Below, piece after piece: positions 62,972 through 64,000 of a stretch of 64,000 bases of DNA (its first letter is position 1; each line of letters starts with the position of its first letter). A model generated the notes under the pieces. The model did no database searches. It had not been told where the DNA came from and was given only the letters and a program-made list of their open reading frames with translations. The position numbers and the translations under genes were made by a program. Source of the stretch: Cellulomonas sp. SLBN-39 (GTDB lineage Bacteria > Actinomycetota > Actinomycetes > Actinomycetales > Cellulomonadaceae); assembly GCF_006715865.1 (NCBI RefSeq), contig NZ_VFOA01000001.1, positions 186,001-250,000 of the forward strand, given 5' to 3'.

Positions 62972-64000
62972 TCAGCCCTTCGCTGCCGCGGCGTTGACGG
63001 CCTCGACGATGGCCTCGGGCGAGCCCTGGCCGGCGAGCATGTCGACGACGCCGACGTTCAGCGCGTTGCCGATGTTCTGGCCGAACAGCGTGTCGAGCCA
63101 GACGGAGACGTACGCGGCCTCGTTGTAGGCCTCGAGGACCTGCTGCAGCGCCGGCTCGGTGACGACGCCCTGGGCCTCCTGGCTGGCGGGCAGGGTGTGG
63201 AACGCGTTGGCGTAGCCCTCCTGGTGCTCCTTCTGCATGAAGAAGTTGAGGAACGCGGTGCACTGCTCCTTCGGGGCCTGGGCCCAGCAGGAGAACCCGT
63301 CGACGCCGCCCATCATGGCGCTGGGGTCGCCCTCGCCGCCCTCGACGGCCGGGAAGGGGAACCACTCGAGGTCGGCGAGCGGCTGCTCGTCGGGCGTCAG
63401 GGACGCGACGACGCCGGGCTGCCAGGCGCCCATGAGCTCCATCGCGGCCTGGCCGTTGGCGAGCAGGCCGGCCGACGAGCCGGCGCCCTGCTGGGCCGAC
63501 GTGGTGAGGAAGCCCTCGTTGAACGGCTCCGTCTCGGCGAACGCCTGCAGGTCCTCGCCCGCGCGGGTCCAGCACTCGTCGTCGAACATGCGGGTGTCGG
63601 CCGCCTCGGCCATGACCTCCTGCGAGCACTCGCGCAGCGCGAAGAAGTAGTACCAGTGCGCGGCGGGCCACGCGTCCTTCGCCCCGAGGGCGATGGGCTG
63701 CGTGCCGATGCCCTTGAGGGCCTCGACCGCGTCGCCGAGCTCGGCCATGGTCGTCGGCGGCGTGTCGATGCCGGCCTCGGCGAACTGGTCGCCGCTGTAG
63801 TAGATGCCGCCCGGCAGGATCGCCGTCGGCATGCCGTAGACCTTGTCGTCGATCGTGAACGCCGAGAAGCCCGCGTCGCCGACCGCGGTGCGGGTGGCGT
63901 CGTCGATCGAGTCCGTCAGGTCCATGACCTGGCCCGCCGCGACGACGTCGGCGAGCTTGCCGCCGCCGCGCGCCATGAAGATGTCGGGGGCGTCGCCGGA
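62972..64000 (-). CDS. Extracellular sugar-binding protein, C-terminal part
   Basis: 342 residues visible; the frame runs off the window end, so the signal peptide is missing. Family 1 solute-binding protein of carbohydrate ABC importers: DDKVYGMPTAILPGGIYYSG, LLANGQAAMELMGAWQPG, FLNFFMQKEHQEGYANAFHT. Tryptophan- and tyrosine-rich stretches suit sugar stacking. With the permeases and GH3 it makes an uptake-and-cleavage operon for a beta-linked oligosaccharide. Confidence 0.92.
   Translation of the reverse strand, partial: SGDAPDIFMARGGGKLADVVAAGQVMDLTDSIDDATRTAVGDAGFSAFTIDDKVYGMPTAILPGGIYYSGDQFAEAGIDTPPTTMAELGDAVEALKGIGTQPIALGAKDAWPAAHWYYFFALRECSQEVMAEAADTRMFDDECWTRAGEDLQAFAETEPFNEGFLTTSAQQGAGSSAGLLANGQAAMELMGAWQPGVVASLTPDEQPLADLEWFPFPAVEGGEGDPSAMMGGVDGFSCWAQAPKEQCTAFLNFFMQKEHQEGYANAFHTLPASQEAQGVVTEPALQQVLEAYNEAAYVSVWLDTLFGQNIGNALNVGVVDMLAGQGSPEAIVEAVNAAAAKG

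Overview
The window is very GC-rich DNA, close to three quarters G+C by eye, with dense gene packing, frequent GTG starts, four-base start/stop overlaps and many leaderless promoters. Gene content points to an actinobacterium of the Micrococcales, most like Cellulomonas: a Kgd-type 2-oxoglutarate dehydrogenase, the small ribosomal protein bL37, a SigR/RsrA thiol-stress pair, a DtxR/IdeR-type iron box and several glycoside hydrolases. Genus is an inference from gene content only. No tRNA, rRNA, CRISPR array, insertion sequence or phage gene was seen; the region looks like stable chromosome.

Layout. 1-10.6 kb: the 3' end of kgd, a split aerotaxis-type receptor (PAS protein plus soluble chemoreceptor), a GlxA-type regulator facing a tiny membrane protein, an SGNH hydrolase, a PadR-DUF4097 pair, a TetR-SDR pair and an orphan PilT ATPase. 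10.7-16 kb: bL37, the rsrA-sigR stress module with a possible self-activated promoter, a DoxX-like protein, then aroA-rsgA-hisN. 16-38 kb: mixed housekeeping genes (gltX, pdxH, rnhA, lplA, a Ski2-like helicase, an acyl-CoA ligase with a striking double operator, and a VIT-family iron transporter behind an iron box).

38-46.7 kb is a branched-chain amino acid block, all on the minus strand: ilvB-ilvN-ilvC, leuB, ilvE and cimA. Two genes in it, ilvB and cimA, are preceded by very short leader peptides rich in Ile/Leu/Val followed by intrinsic terminators, which is the layout of ribosome-mediated transcription attenuation. Two different ilvD genes sit further on (54.9-58.5 kb), one resembling the 2Fe-2S type and one the 4Fe-4S type. 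With cimA this gives a citramalate route to isoleucine plus the common Ile/Val/Leu steps.

46.9-54.9 kb: an exported AMIN-like lipoprotein, a GH13 alpha-glucosidase, and a compact biosynthetic cluster (UbiA prenyltransferase facing a type III polyketide synthase, an ICMT-type methyltransferase and a geranylgeranyl-reductase-like flavoprotein) that could make a prenylated, methylated polyketide lipid or quinone-like compound. A TetR-DUF5692 membrane protein operon follows. 58.6-64 kb: a GH3 glycosidase behind an ABC sugar importer (binding protein cut by the window end), an oligosaccharide uptake and cleavage operon.

Most promising for follow-up: the two attenuators, the type III PKS/UbiA cluster, the SigR long-isoform arrangement, the iron box placed upstream of a leaderless VIT promoter, and the orphan double palindrome at the acyl-CoA ligase promoter.
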